64,000 bases of DNA from Bisporella sp. PMI_857 (Eukaryota; Ascomycota; Leotiomycetes; Helotiales; Helotiaceae): positions 558,001 to 622,000 of the forward strand of contig JAJSPD010000019.1 of assembly GCA_021307315.1 (NCBI GenBank). Reading direction: 5' to 3'. Below the pieces are notes generated by a model. It was not told where the DNA came from. It saw nothing but the letters and a program-made list of their open reading frames with translations, and searched no databases. A program made the translations under genes and the position numbers. Within the stretch, counting starts at the first letter, position 1. Every line of letters starts with the position of its first letter. Below are positions 44,914 through 56,660 of the stretch, piece after piece.

Positions 44914-46059
44914 ATAGCAATACTCGTTTTCGGCTCTGTGGCCGTAAACCGGGAGTTTGAGCTCCCCACAGGCTTGGGGTTTCAGTGGCCTTTAAGACGG
45001 AAAGGTGCTGACCAGCCTGAAATAGTTTCACTCGAGGCTCCTTCAAGGAATCATATCAAGGCGTACCAGATGGTCAAAAAGACCGTCTCGTTTTTCACCT
45101 CCCCAACCAATCCATTCGAGAGCCCCCGTATTTCACGCCTAAACAGCACAGCGTAGAGCAGTGGTATTTCGACAGCGTGTCAGACTCCGACACCGCAGGT
45201 CTCACAATCTACTTCTCTTATGACCCGTCCTATGAGTTCTTTGGCAAGGGAAACCTCCGCGTAGAGGTAGGTATTGTGTGGTAAAATGGTACAACGTTCT
45301 CACAAGTGGACTTTACTACGGAGTCTATGGTTGGAGGGTTTGAATCCAGGGCGAAAGGCATCTGGAATGGGACTGGCTTAAGCTACTCGTTCGATATCAG
45401 TAACGGTCTCGAGCATGCGAGGATAAGTATTGATATACCTGTCGTGAAGGGATCATTTACGATCGATTCGACCGCTCCACCGCGGTACGCGGATGACTCA
45501 ATCTACCCCTCTGCAAATGCTTCCACATCACCAGTACCACCTTTCCTACACTGGACCGAACCTATCCTAGTCGGCCGCTTTGAGGTAGTTTTAAATGGAT
45601 TCCGAGACGCTGTTTATATTCACAGGCATTGGAGGCCACAATCGTATCTGGGGTGCCTTCAACCGGATCACCATGGTTCAAGGATGGCACATCATTCGTG
45701 CGACAGTTAGTCCATATTCTCTTACATACTGGGAACCTAAAGAGCAAGCCAGCGGTCTCATCCGTCCCTCTGCGTTCCTTGCCAAGGACGAGCCAAAGAT
45801 ACTCTCTGCGCAGACAGAGCGTACTTCACAGATTGAAAACTACACGACCTTTTCAAAACTGGAGGGTAGCCAGTTGCAGGGTGGCCTGGCAGATAACACG
45901 ACGAGCTACAAATTAGATTATACGGCACCGTCGGAAAGGAAGCATTGGCAGTTTATCCTGGAACATAAAAATATTGAATACGAATTGGGAATGGGCGGCG
46001 GGTCGGGATTGACGGGGTTTATCGGAACAACGACGGTGGTGAGGCGAATGAGGGTGTGA
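44914..46059 (+). pseudogene. Lipocalin-type (Diels-Alderase / CrtC-AttH-like) protein, broken
   Basis: Coding remains from about 45040: 'PPYFTPKQHSVEQWYFDSVS', then a 36-nt intron (45271-45306), then 'FESRAKGIWNGTGLSYSF', 'STSPVPPFLHWTEPI', 'FTGIGGHNRIWGAFN', 'VQGWHIIRATVSPYSLTYW' and 'KHWQFILEHKNIEYELG'. These resemble the two-domain lipocalin proteins that act as Diels-Alderases in decalin and cytochalasan pathways. A frame change at about 45590-45605 separates 'VGRFEVVL' from 'SETLFIFTGIGG'. The start is unclear: an ATA at 44914-44916 sits where a start codon would precede a hydrophobic leader. The function would be pericyclic ring closure on a polyketide product. Confidence 0.65.
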
Positions 46060-47661
46060 CCAAGTTTAGTAGGGTTGGATTGGAGAGCAGGTGCTGTTGC
46101 CAAAGGATTCACTAATTTTCAGGAGTAATTACAGGCACCTGTGTACTGATCACGTGATACAAAGGAGGATATTGGTAGTAGCCGGATACTTTCTCTGTTC
46201 TGCTACAAGCTAGACTATTAGTTGTTGTCTCTGGCTGGTAATTTATACAAATGGATCGCCTTTTTTTCCTATCTTGTTTGAAAAAAAAGGAAGCCCTTCA
46301 CAATCATATAAGAACAGTGTGCGAGTTAGTATTATCGTGATATATCGACCCCTAAAAACCAATACTATATACCACGCAATATGAGATTTGAAATTTGTAT
46401 ACGCACTACAGCAAAATTTGCAATTTCATATTATATTATACTATACTGCGATATACTACAATACTAACTCGAAATAACGCTATTTTCAAATTAGCAATAC
46501 AACAAAAGTTTTAGCTTTTTATATACGGCTATTCGTACTAAAAAGAGTAAAGTTCAATTTTTTTATGTTTTTGACCTTTGTAATAAAGCCGCAAAGTGGC
46601 CTGAGCACAGTATTTAGTATTATTGCCAATATGATATAAGATTCAACTTCCGTACTAATACTAGCACTTTATGAGAATCTCATACTAATACTAGCGTGGT
46701 ATCAAAAAGTCGATCTTATAGAGAAGTCATCTGGGGTCGGAATGAAGTCGGCATCGGAGAATAATACCGGTAAAGTGCCCGAACGAGATGTCTGCATTTT
46801 CTTTTGGATAGTGACTCTTTTTGAAGAGGAGCTTGGGATGTGGTCCTAAGTTCCCTTGTGAGTGAGAGCGGGTAATTATGAAGTATGCAAAAGGAAAAAA
46901 TTCAAGAAGATGCCACTATAAATTTATTTGCCTTCTGTTTCTGATAGTAATTACGGACGGTAAATTCAAACTACTCATCTAGGAACTGAAAAGTCTTTTG
47001 CATGAGAGCCCAAACGCACCAACTTTCGTCTGCAAGCCACCATCTCCAGGGGCACTAGGAAGCCATACCCGCCTCTGATTCTCCTCCAAATGTTTCAGCA
47101 AATTGAACCCTTGCATGGTATCTGTATCCGCTCGAACGCGCTGTGGCGCTAACAAAGACAGGACACTTGACACCATTTGGGAGCTTCAATGTATATCTTT
47201 TCATCTCGAGGAGTGTTTGCGTTGCTGTATCAAGACCAAACATCCACCCTGAAATTGATACCTCCTACTTGGGTCGAAATGCCACCTTTGAAAGAAGTTT
47301 TATGGTGGTGTTAATGTAAATAGTATCCACAGTGCAAAATGCATGCTATTAAGTCTAAAATGAAAGGTATAACAATAAGAAGTAAAAGGCGGGTAAGAAT
47401 CTACGAATTTACTATCATGTTAACTAATTATAATTTAGTTTTCTTTTTCTTTTCTTTTTCTTTTTCGCTAAATTACAGTATTGTATCAATTATGACTCGA
47501 CTCTACTATGGCTCAATGACTAGGGTTATGTCTTGGCATGACTCAGAAAAAGCGAACAGCCTCATTCGCCTCATCCATTACGTGAGAAGATTTATTTTTA
47601 AAATCGTCTATATATCTGTCAAGATGAATCAATAGTCCCGGGCCACCTGCATAGGAAGAAA
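46060..47661. other. AT-rich intergenic region
   Basis: About 1.6 kb, very AT-rich around 46250-46720, without a recognisable gene. Overlapping frames of 60-98 codons lack motifs. Confidence 0.55.
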
Positions 47662-48609
47662 ATGATTTCGCAAGGACAGTACCGAACAATGAACAATGGT
47701 AGACGCTGTCCGGTATGCAGCATAAAAACATATACCTCTGGACGTACCAGTACAAAGTCACTCCAGACCGATGCCTCAAGCAAGATAGAAAATCTACTCC
47801 GAAACAGCAAGCCAATAAGTACGTTCCGATTTCTAGACCTTAGTGCTGAATTACGCATCAAAATCTATGAACTTTGCATCTTCTCCGCCTGCATTTGCCC
47901 GCCAACAGATGCCACATCGCTTGTTCCAGCTCGCATACCGTATGCCCACACCAATCCCTTCACACGAAAAATATCAGCTGCTGTTGCGGGGCATAATATC
48001 AGCATCGACGGGATCGGCGCTCTTCCACTTCTGTTCACGAATAAACAAATCCACAACGAGATGATTCCCCTCGTGTATCAACGCTTCGATTTTGTGGAGA
48101 TTGTGCCCGTCATCGCCCGTCAAATCCATCGTGCGAACTTGCAAATTTACAGTCAGGCATCATTTCCCTTCCGGTGGCCTGAACTGCAGTCCGTTTCCAC
48201 TCTGAAGATCAAACTTCTAAACGAGATCGTCCGTACACCCGGAGTGAATTGGAGGGAGGTCTATTTTGGGGAGACCCGCAACTCAATCTGGCCTAACATT
48301 CCGAGCATGATTCAGTGCATCAAAACCATGCCTTCTCTGAAACGACTTGAGATCACGGATCAAATTCTAGGTGACCCAGCATTGACTTCAAGCAGCCCAC
48401 AATTGTACGATGACGCCTGTTGGGCTTGGCTGATGTCTCTGTACGAATTAAAGAACGAAGAGCTGGAAGTCGTCGTTGGATTTGGTAACTCGGGACGATG
48501 CTCAAAAATCTATCAGAATCGATGGGCCGCCATACTCGCAGAGAGGACTACAAAAACAGCAATAGATCTAACAGCATTGGATACTGAATTGGGCCATATA
48601 GCCACCTGA
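47662..48609 (+). CDS. F-box-like / DUF7730-type protein
   Basis: Single exon, 315 residues (an internal ATG ten codons in is an alternative start). The motif 'FRFLDLSAELRIKIYELCIF' at about 54-73 is the F-box-like opening of a large fungal family, followed by 'LLFTNKQIHNEMIPLVYQ' and 'LKRLEITDQILG'. Members are usually uncharacterised and assumed to bind a Skp1-type partner or to be substrate-recognition proteins. It is convergent with the GH28 gene, 124 nt apart. Confidence 0.65.
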   Translation: MISQGQYRTMNNGRRCPVCSIKTYTSGRTSTKSLQTDASSKIENLLRNSKPISTFRFLDLSAELRIKIYELCIFSACICPPTDATSLVPARIPYAHTNPFTRKISAAVAGHNISIDGIGALPLLFTNKQIHNEMIPLVYQRFDFVEIVPVIARQIHRANLQIYSQASFPFRWPELQSVSTLKIKLLNEIVRTPGVNWREVYFGETRNSIWPNIPSMIQCIKTMPSLKRLEITDQILGDPALTSSSPQLYDDACWAWLMSLYELKNEELEVVVGFGNSGRCSKIYQNRWAAILAERTTKTAIDLTALDTELGHIAT

Positions 48610-48733
48610 AGAAGTCGCTTATATCGAATAAACAAAATCTCAACAGGATTCACGAACTTGAGGCTGAACATCATTGATTCTAGTTAACCTGTTAATATAT
48701 CTTGGTCAATCTTTTCTATGTTGACTCCAAATC

Positions 48734-50114
48734 TTAGCCGTTGCCAGTGAGCTGCTGTGGCCAATTCGAGGGGCAGCTCCCAGAAAATGCCAACCCACTC
48801 GTCGCCTGATTCTGGATATTGCTTCCCAAATACTTGACCGCCCCACCCCCATTCTTCTGCTTGATATCAACATTCTTGAATGTCAGATTCCTGCACGGTG
48901 CTGCAGCACTACAGTGAATGCCTGCTCCGATGTTATACCTTGATGTCCCGGTGATGTTCTCCCAGTGGACATCCGATATCGCAAGACGAGAAGAGTCACA
49001 ATTCTGTCCCGTATATATGCATGGTGAGATATATATGGGTTGGTTTACATCTGTGAAACGGATATTCTGAAAAGTGACATTCTTGACATATCCAGTCCCC
49101 GGATAGGTCTTGATCCAGGCGGCGTTCGAGCTGTGTGTCAATGTAACGTTGTTGAAGAATACATTCTCGACATAATCAGGATTCTGTGCTTGCGATCCAA
49201 TGCTACCTATGACCATCCCGCCGGACTCGTAACAGACGATATTGCTTACGTGGATATTTGTGCTATTACCCTTTGCACAGATGCAATCCTAGACCTTATT
49301 AGCTTAGGTCGTCCATGCATCAGAGGTGCGAGTTACATCGCCAGAGGTCACTACCCAGTTCTTCAAAACTACGTTCTTTGAATTCCATGTGTTCGTCCCA
49401 TCAGTGTTCACAGTTGTCCACTGCGAGTTCGACGTCGCATTCATATCTAAATTAGTCATTGTCACATTATCCGAATACGCAACAAAGGTGTGCCTATCGA
49501 TCTCATCAGCACCACACTTCAAACCCGCGTCTCTTTACCTTTCGGTCCTCAGATATTCTCACTCACCAGAACTGCGGCTGTCGCCAAGTAATCCCGTCAA
49601 TCAAAATATTCTTGGCCCGCCAAACTGTCAAGCTTATCGGCCGCCCATTCTGATTTCCCTGGTTCTTATTCTGATCATACCACAACTGTCCATTCCCATC
49701 AAATAGTGCCTTTCCATGGCCTCTTATGGTGATATTCTCACCTCCTACCCTCCATGCCGTGCTTCTTCCTGCGTATGTGACTGAAATACTATTACTCAGC
49801 CAGTATTGGATATTGGTTGACCAAACGAACTTTCCAAGGATGGATATGTCGACGTTTTGCAGAGCGATCATGTCCATCACTTTGCCGATGTAATATGTGC
49901 CTGCAGTAAACTCAATAGACCCGTTCTTTCCACATCGTTTGTAGGAATCTAGAATTTGGGTGCTGTCGTCGGCCGATGAGCCGGTTCCAAGAGGAGTCAC
50001 GATGCATGCATTACCTGTTTGGTTTATTGCTGCTAAAGCCGCAGCGATTAGCAGCGAAAAGATCGGAATGATCCCATTCAGTAACATCTTAGATACTGGA
50101 AGCGAAATATTCAA
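48734..50114 (-). CDS. GH28 exo-polygalacturonase-like, secreted
   Basis: Three exons on the minus strand: 50114-49567, 49493-49337, 49288-48734, 419 residues. The leader has a strong hydrophobic core ('GIIPIFSLLIAAALA'); the second ATG (residue 10) may be the true start. The right-handed beta-helix has the GH28 catalytic motifs NTD (in 'TVNTDGTNTW') and GDD (created by the second splice), followed by 'CAKGNSTNI'. 'WIKTYPG' stands where the RIK motif is expected. The usual G-H-G motif is replaced by 'ESGGMVIGSIGS', lacking the His; this variant is common in exo-acting members as far as I recall, but it is worth testing. Expected role: releasing galacturonic acid or related sugars from pectin ends. 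Confidence 0.88.
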
Positions 50115-51464
50115 AACTCGTGAAACTCCTGGTTAGAACTGAGTTGGACATCTCGATGCCCTTCTTTTAAATGAAGTTCATCGGCACTATGCACCATATT
50201 TAAATAATAGCCTACAATACTAGTCATGCGGATCTGGGGTTCACAATGTGGAGAATGCGGGGAGCAGATCGACAAAATCACCGTTTTGGATGTTCATATG
50301 ACCGGGGTTGGAATTGCATTGAGGCTGATTTGATTATCTTCATCTATTTATTGCCGAGCCTGCAAGTACCGAACAGACCCTTCCCATATAGAACTTAAAG
50401 TAATATACATATCTGTCATGGCCCCGTATCCCCCAGATACATTGTTATAATTATTCTGGAGTAAAATGCTCGGTTGAAACTTTCTCCTGGCTGAGCAAAT
50501 GTAAACACATTCAACAGTTGATGGAGATAATGAAGCGGCCTGAGTGTCAAGGAAATGGATATGAGGGGGTCCGTTCTACGCTCTCTATAGCTATGAAAAC
50601 TAATTTACTTAGAACTGCGTTTACTTCACACCCCAGCCAATACGATGTAGAAATGGCAGCCGCAGTTACAACTACAGATATTAGGCTGTCGACTGCCAGA
50701 AAAAAAAAAGGAATATTACCTTTTTTTCTGAGGCACACATGACTTGTATTAGCCGAGCTTTCAGAGTTTCTCCGTGTATATATAGCCTGTTTTCCTCAAG
50801 TTTCTTTCCTTTTTCAGCTTTAGATTCTCTCATATTATACTACTGTTACCCACTGTATCTGTAGGTGCATAGTGCGTATTGTGACAGTAGTTGTATAAAT
50901 TAAACTGAATAATAATGTTGACAATGTAAAATTTGCGGCAAACCTGGCTACAACGTACAGACTTGTTAAAATAAAGTAGTTAAACCTGTAAATTCTGGTC
51001 CCGATAAGTTTTAATTATTTATTGCTGAGATATTTGTGTTTTTGTACGGTGCCAAGAAAAAAAAAATCAACTTGCTTATGTTGACAACTCGCTTGTAGAC
51101 TACGTTATATTATACAGCTCTTGAGCAATACTAAGTAGTTCTCAGTAACCTTAGATATACTAAGCTTTGAGTGATATTATCTATATCATCTAGGTCTATA
51201 AAGCATGTATCTAGAACCCGTAACCCTGAGTAATATCAACTCTATCACCTAGCCTTAAATGACATCAGATATGTTACCGACCCTTATGTTAGTTAGCCTT
51301 GACAACCTTATCACTTAGTTCTAAATAATGCTCCCGGTATTACTATAACTTTAACTTAAGTTATGTGATTCTCATGTGACTAAACTAGCCTAAACCTCTC
51401 CTATTCTTACATTATAAAAATATAAAGGAACTCTCTTCATTCATTCATCCTCCTTTCATATTAT
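50115..51464. other. Repeat-rich intergenic region with transposase tail remnant
   Basis: About 1.35 kb with no gene. At 50925-50966 a zinc-knuckle-like stretch is readable. From 51130 to 51360 there are imperfect repeats around 'CACCTAG'/'TTAGTTC'-type words. This looks like decayed mobile-element sequence. Confidence 0.5.
50925..50966 (+). mobile_element. Zinc-knuckle remnant, probable transposase tail
   Basis: In one plus frame the sequence reads CKICGKPGYNVQTC, i.e. C-x2-C-GKPGY-N-VQT-C. It is a CCHC knuckle with the His changed to Asn. Fungal pogo-like DDE transposases often end with such a knuckle. No transposase body is seen nearby. Confidence 0.4.
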
Positions 51465-52586
51465 TCAAACCTTGGCCAATTTAATTACTTTCTCAAAATA
51501 CCACATTTTCCCAACCTTCTCCACTTCTTCCCTAAGAAACTCTATGTTTATCTTCATCTCATCAATCTCCCTACATTCCTCAACCTCTACATCATTTACC
51601 AACCAGCTGACAAATTTGACGGCAGCTTTTTCATTCGCATCGATTCCTATCTCTAATAAATAATGAAATCCTTGGTCCAGCCGTGCTTCTGTCACAGTGC
51701 TCTCAGCAAAGGCTTTGGCTCTCACTTTCGGGTTATCGCTTTGGAGCTTCTCGAGCCTCTTTCGACAGTTGTACAATGGGCTCTTTGTTTTGAACCAGAG
51801 CCGGGCATCCTCAGAGAGTGGATGCTCAGTCTTCCAAACAACGCCTTCTCCATTCCCAGAAATTCCAAACGTTTCGGCAAAAGGACAGCTTCTCTCAACA
51901 TCGAGGGTATATGCTTGAAGAATTTCCATCGAAGCATTCAATGTTTTGTTGCTTGTAATATCAATGATAGTTTTGTAGAAGCCTCCTCGAGATATATTAT
52001 AAATGCCCGCAGCTTCGTCGCAGATTTTGGAGTACGGTTCATCTGGGAGCCATCTGTTATTGATACAGACACAGAGAATGACGAAATACTTCTCGGGAAG
52101 TTCGCAGATAGCGACATCCTTCTGAATGCCACGACCAATCCACTCTCCAGCAATGATCACAGGAATGTCTTTGCAGACCTCAACATTCGGGTTTAACTCC
52201 TTGTATCGTGAGATGTATTGGTTTTTCAGGTTTATGACTTCGCTTTGCTGAGGTAGCATATGCTTCGCAAATCCATATACGTCGTTTTCTAGGCCTATAC
52301 TCGATGTGTATCGGGATTGTAGTCGCACAGTATTGTCAGCGTAGACTACAAGATCTAAGTGTACTCCATGAATCTTAACTGTTCCGGTGAGTGAAACTGC
52401 ATTGCCAATAGGCTGAGAGAGGATTAGAGGTGCTAGCTTTTCGTAGTTCGCGACGAATTCGTAGAATTTTAAAGTGATTTTGGGAAAGAATGTACCACCA
52501 GAACAACGGTCTCTAGTGAGGAGCTTCTCCCTTTGCTGAACTATCACTTTCTCAGCGTCCGCCGAGTACAGATGGTTTTGTGCCAT
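51465..52586 (-). CDS. RNA ligase-family protein (Rnl2-type)
   Basis: Single exon, 373 residues. The order of nucleotidyltransferase motifs is complete: motif I 'TVKIHG' with the candidate lysine K71; motif III 'IIAGEWIGRGIQ' (144-155); motif IIIa 'KYFVIL' (166-171); motif IV 'EGVVWK' (247-252); motif V 'LWFKTKSP' (263-270). This matches the RNA_ligase family, whose lysine is adenylylated by ATP before 5'-phosphate activation and end joining. The C-terminal 100 residues are helical and lack a known domain. Substrate and purpose (RNA repair, tRNA, or an unusual joining reaction) are unknown. It sits alone, flanked by intergenic DNA on both sides. Confidence 0.78.
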   Translation of the reverse strand: MAQNHLYSADAEKVIVQQREKLLTRDRCSGGTFFPKITLKFYEFVANYEKLAPLILSQPIGNAVSLTGTVKIHGVHLDLVVYADNTVRLQSRYTSSIGLENDVYGFAKHMLPQQSEVINLKNQYISRYKELNPNVEVCKDIPVIIAGEWIGRGIQKDVAICELPEKYFVILCVCINNRWLPDEPYSKICDEAAGIYNISRGGFYKTIIDITSNKTLNASMEILQAYTLDVERSCPFAETFGISGNGEGVVWKTEHPLSEDARLWFKTKSPLYNCRKRLEKLQSDNPKVRAKAFAESTVTEARLDQGFHYLLEIGIDANEKAAVKFVSWLVNDVEVEECREIDEMKINIEFLREEVEKVGKMWYFEKVIKLAKV

Positions 52587-53439
52587 TTTGAGACTTAAGT
52601 TCTATTCAAAATTGATGCTACACAACGGCAGACATTACATAAATTCTGGGTCCCAATTCCGTGAGACTCCAAATACTAAAAGTCACGTGACTGTACAGAT
52701 TAGCAATCTAACACCTTAATACATGTCGCAATGCGGCAGAACTCAATCGAATCAATCATTTCTGAGCCCTCATATATCCCAATCTTCAATATCTGGTCTT
52801 GATACACGTGTACCTGGCACCAAATGGTCCCACATCTGGATCCCATATGACAGGCAAAGTGGCGCGCAGGCGAGTTTATCGCTAAACAGCCTCACATGCC
52901 TGGTGGTAGTTGAAGTCTGCCTCACCAAACAAATAGGGATCCACAACGAGGCGGCAGTGAGAGAACACGCGGACTCTAAGATAATCCCGTTCTTTTGACA
53001 CGGCTTTAGGTGAAGCTGTGAATCGCTTGACAGCCTCATTTTGCCCTGGCAGATTGACCAGATTCGAAAGGCGATAATTATTTCACTTCAATTTGCTACC
53101 AGTCGGTGGTGATTGGAACATGCCACACCGCCTTTTTACTGCTGGCACAGAACTAGGCGGTAGGCATTCATATATGTACCGACCAGCCGACGTCTCGTTC
53201 TTCGCTTTCTAAACACAACATCGTCAAGCCACCTCTCTACAATACTACACAGTACAAAACACTAGTTGATGAAAGCGAGAGGAAAATAACGCATTGTCAT
53301 TAGTTCATATAGCTTCGTTCGCGACCATGTGGACCGCGAGAGTGTGCGCTAAGAAAATCGCTTCCCTGTACAAGTCATCTGCTGAAAGTCTCTTATAAGC
53401 TTCATTTCACTCTTGATATCGATTACCTACCTAATACTA
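52587..53439. other. Intergenic region
   Basis: About 0.85 kb between the RNA ligase-like gene (minus) and the histidine phosphatase gene (plus), so both promoters should be here. Frames of about 90 codons overlap on opposite strands without motifs. Confidence 0.5.
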
Positions 53440-54635
53440 ATGGTCGGAAATTTGAACAAGGTGCATATCGATATCGTTGGCAATAAAGGCCATTACTTCA
53501 GATACATCACTGTGAAAGGATTCTTTCTCCAGGATGAGGTGGATACAGACGATTCAACATTTGATCCAGTAGGTGCCAAGTTTCTTTTGAGTTTCGTAGT
53601 TGCTGATGGCCTGAGAATAGTTCACAACCAACTTCGGACTAATCGACCAAGAGTTCGACACCGATGCGAGGCTGCCGAATAATGGCAAGGGCTTAACACA
53701 ATGGCAACGTTTTGCTTACAAGGTTAAGGTGCTTAATGAGGAAGCGGCTGAAGGCCAGGCATTCAAACTCCTCTATCTTGGCAGGCATGGCCAGGGGTAT
53801 CATAATGTCGCATCAGCATACTATGGTACCAACTTCTGGCAGGTATGAAAGATTGACACTCCTGTCTCGGATTTCACCACTTACGGACTTGTTTCTATAG
53901 TGTTATTACGCTCCTCTCGATGGAGATCCTCAAGATTCAAGCATTGTCTGGGCTGACGCAAACCTGACCCGCGTCGGCATATATCAGGCTCAGCAAATTA
54001 ATAAGTTTTGGGCTGATTTGATTTCTAAGCAAAACATTCCCACTCCTGAGTCGTTCTATGTCTCCCCGTTGACCCGAGCATGCCAAACGGCAGAACTAAC
54101 GTTCCGGTCTCTCGATCTACCACCAACTGCTGCCCCCTTCATTCCTATAGTGAAAGAGTTCACGCGCGAACGTATGGGAATTAACACTTGCGACCGACGA
54201 AGTACCCGAAATTACATCGCAAAAAGGTATCCTTATTACAAGTTTGAATCATCATTCACAGAAAATGATGAACTGTGGGGCCCAAAGTACCGCGAAGCAC
54301 TTGACTCGATAGACCTCCGCGTCCATCTGTTTTTCGATGAAATTTTCACGCATTCCGAAGAACCTACGTACATCAGTTTGACAAGTCACGGTGGGACAAT
54401 AGCTTCAATTCTGCGCTTGTCATCACATCGAATCTTTTACTTGGGCGCCGGAGCTATAATTCCTGTGCTCTTAAAAGTCGAAAAGGTATCAGGAAAGCGG
54501 CCAAAGGAGATATCTCAGCCAGGGGATCCAAAGCCGGATTGTAAAGGTGACCCATTGGAAGCGGGTTTGGACGGGTATGACTCCCTTGCAGACTATTTGA
54601 GGCATGTAGAGAAAGGCTATCATGTTACGGTATAA
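53440..54635 (+). CDS. Histidine phosphatase (phosphoglycerate-mutase-like)
   Basis: Three exons, 53440-53568, 53621-53842 and 53901-54635, 361 residues. The first exon gives 'VKGFFLQDEVDTDDSTFDP', as in fungal phosphoglycerate mutase-family proteins. The catalytic RHG motif is in 'LLYLGRHGQGYHN' and the second histidine in 'SLTSHGGTIASIL'. The insert 'INTCDRRSTRNYIA' is characteristic. The reaction is expected to be removal or transfer of a phosphate via a phosphohistidine. Members close to this one are usually annotated as generic phosphatases; glycolytic mutase activity is unlikely. No signal peptide, so cytosolic. Confidence 0.88.
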
Positions 54636-54779
54636 AGGCAGGAAAGAAATGCTGCCGAGCATGTAAAGGAGCTCTGAATTTTATTCGAGAACTGCGCCTT
54701 AGCTCCGAAATTTCCACCAAAGACCCTCTATGTCATTCGCATCATACTTTTAGGGACCTGCTATTTCAAACCAATAGGA

Positions 54780-56660
54780 ACTCTCAATTCTCAAGGGATC
54801 ACGTAACCAGCCTGCCTCCGGACCCTTCTGCCCATCCTGCACACAGAATTGCTGCCCTAGACCCTAAGATTATCGTCCGGATTGAATCTTTAGTCTGTTC
54901 TGGCCTATCTAACACTCAGATTCTAGCTGTGGTTCGTCATCAACACAGTCCAGTACTACTAGCCCAAAATGACATCTCGAATCTAGCTCAAATAACATGC
55001 CTAAAACAGCTTAACGGCTAACCCCAATGGATTGGATCTTTCAGGTATGCTCAGCCTATCTTCTATCTCGATTGTATAATAAATTAGATAGGAATTACAA
55101 GCCAAGAGATTCCAGCCAGTACATCAGACAAACCCTAAATCAATACCCTCACTAGTCTCTTCCTCCTCTACGCCTACGCTGTCGACATGTGGAAGCACCA
55201 TCCGGATGTTCTACTTGATTGCACCTACAAAGCAAGCCGATTTTATATGCCGTCGCTGAATATGTATGCCGTAACGGGAAACAACGAGGTCGTGCAAGCC
55301 AGGGTGACATTCTTATCAAGGGAAAGGAAGACTGATTATCAAAAAGCAATCCGATAATTCAGGGTTATAATGGCTGAAGTCAGTATTGAAGAGCCAGTAT
55401 CTATTGTCACTAATAGGGAATTAGCTCTAGTTGACTGTTTTGATACGCAATTCACCAATTCTGCGCATCTTTTTTGCCGCTGGCATGTCAATATGAACGT
55501 TTTAGAAAGACTAAAAAGTACTCCCAGGCCCTATCAAGGACAACAATGGAAAGGTGAAAGACACCTTTCATTTGAATAATTCCTTAAGGACTAGAACACA
55601 CTACTTTCCAGTGGTGATGAGTCCTTATATAATGATTTGCTGGAAGAAATAACAGCTAGACGCCCTCTCACGGCTATGAGTTACTATGTTGGTACCTGGC
55701 TACAACTTAGGAGAGAGAAACCTGTATCATTTTGGGTCAATCAGAACTACTACTTTGGTATTATAGCTACCAGCTCAATTGAGGGCTGTTATGCAACACT
55801 TAGCTCTTACCTACGGCGTGGGAATAGGGATCTTCGTGGTGTTTCCTCCGTATGCAACACTTTTGGGATACAGGGCATGCAGTATTCAGGACGACTGTGG
55901 CACAGGAGCCAACTACGGCTGAAAAAACAGTGTGAATATTGTAGTGGGGATGTCAAGCCTTAAGCCTGGAAAGTGTCAGATATACACAGGTTTGGTGGCT
56001 TGATCAGGTGGGACTGGAGTATGCCTGGGCCTTGCGGGCTAAGCTACTAAAGGACATGCCTTCTTTTCCTTCTTTTCCTTCTTTTCCTTGTCTTTGGAAC
56101 ACAAGAAATCGGCTACCTTCGAATCGGGCCTGCCTCTACTACGCGACATTTATTTATTGTTTTTTCTTGCTTCCCTTACTGAGAGCATACATGAAGAGCC
56201 AGCGCAATCGGGACGTGCTATACTCGCTTTCCGTCCTCCTATAATATGCCTCTTTGCTGCTATTTTGCAGCATGTTCATAGCTATGCACTGCGACGAATA
56301 CTGGTCGAAAATGCTAGGTTACTACCTATTGGGCGACCACCACTAGGCTGCAGTTACATAATTCAGCAGTCTTTTCACCTACCATGTTACCACACAAAAT
56401 TAGAACATAAGGAGAATAAGGGAGTGATTCTACTTAGTGACATTCATCAACATTAGTCCCCTCTATCAGTCTGTCTTTAACGCCACTCAGCCTACTCCTC
56501 CACTAGTAGTTTCTCAACTAATTCTGAACCTAGCTAAGATTCAAGGTAACGGCCGACCTCGTGGTGCTCTTGGTAGAGTATCATGTATCGCAGAGTCCAG
56601 TAGTAGTCAACGAGACCCTTCTTCATAGGCACTCCCATTAAGTTCAGCACTAGCTACCCT
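54780..56660 (+). mobile_element. Decayed MULE-type transposase
   Basis: Fragments of a Mutator-like transposase can be followed in all three plus frames. Early part: 'AALDPKIIVRIESLVCSG' and 'QHSPVLLAQNDISNL'. Middle: 'FCRWHVNMNVLERLKS', 'DRE-to-K' type helices and 'SSGDESLYNDLLEEI', then 'VNQNYYFGIIATSSIEGCY'. Late: 'LPCYHTKLEHKENKGVILL' (SWIM-like CxCx..CxH region) and 'GRPRGALGRV'. Many stops and shifts separate the pieces, so the element is dead. Terminal inverted repeats and target duplication were not found. Confidence 0.75.
56059..56090. repeat. TTCTTTTCCT tandem repeat
   Basis: Three copies of a 10-nt unit in a row inside the MULE relic, probably replication slippage in the decayed element. 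Confidence 0.8.

Noticed and set aside
50547..50742. Short frames with a Lys-rich run
   Set aside because: Frames on both strands overlap around an A-rich/T-rich tract and have no motif.
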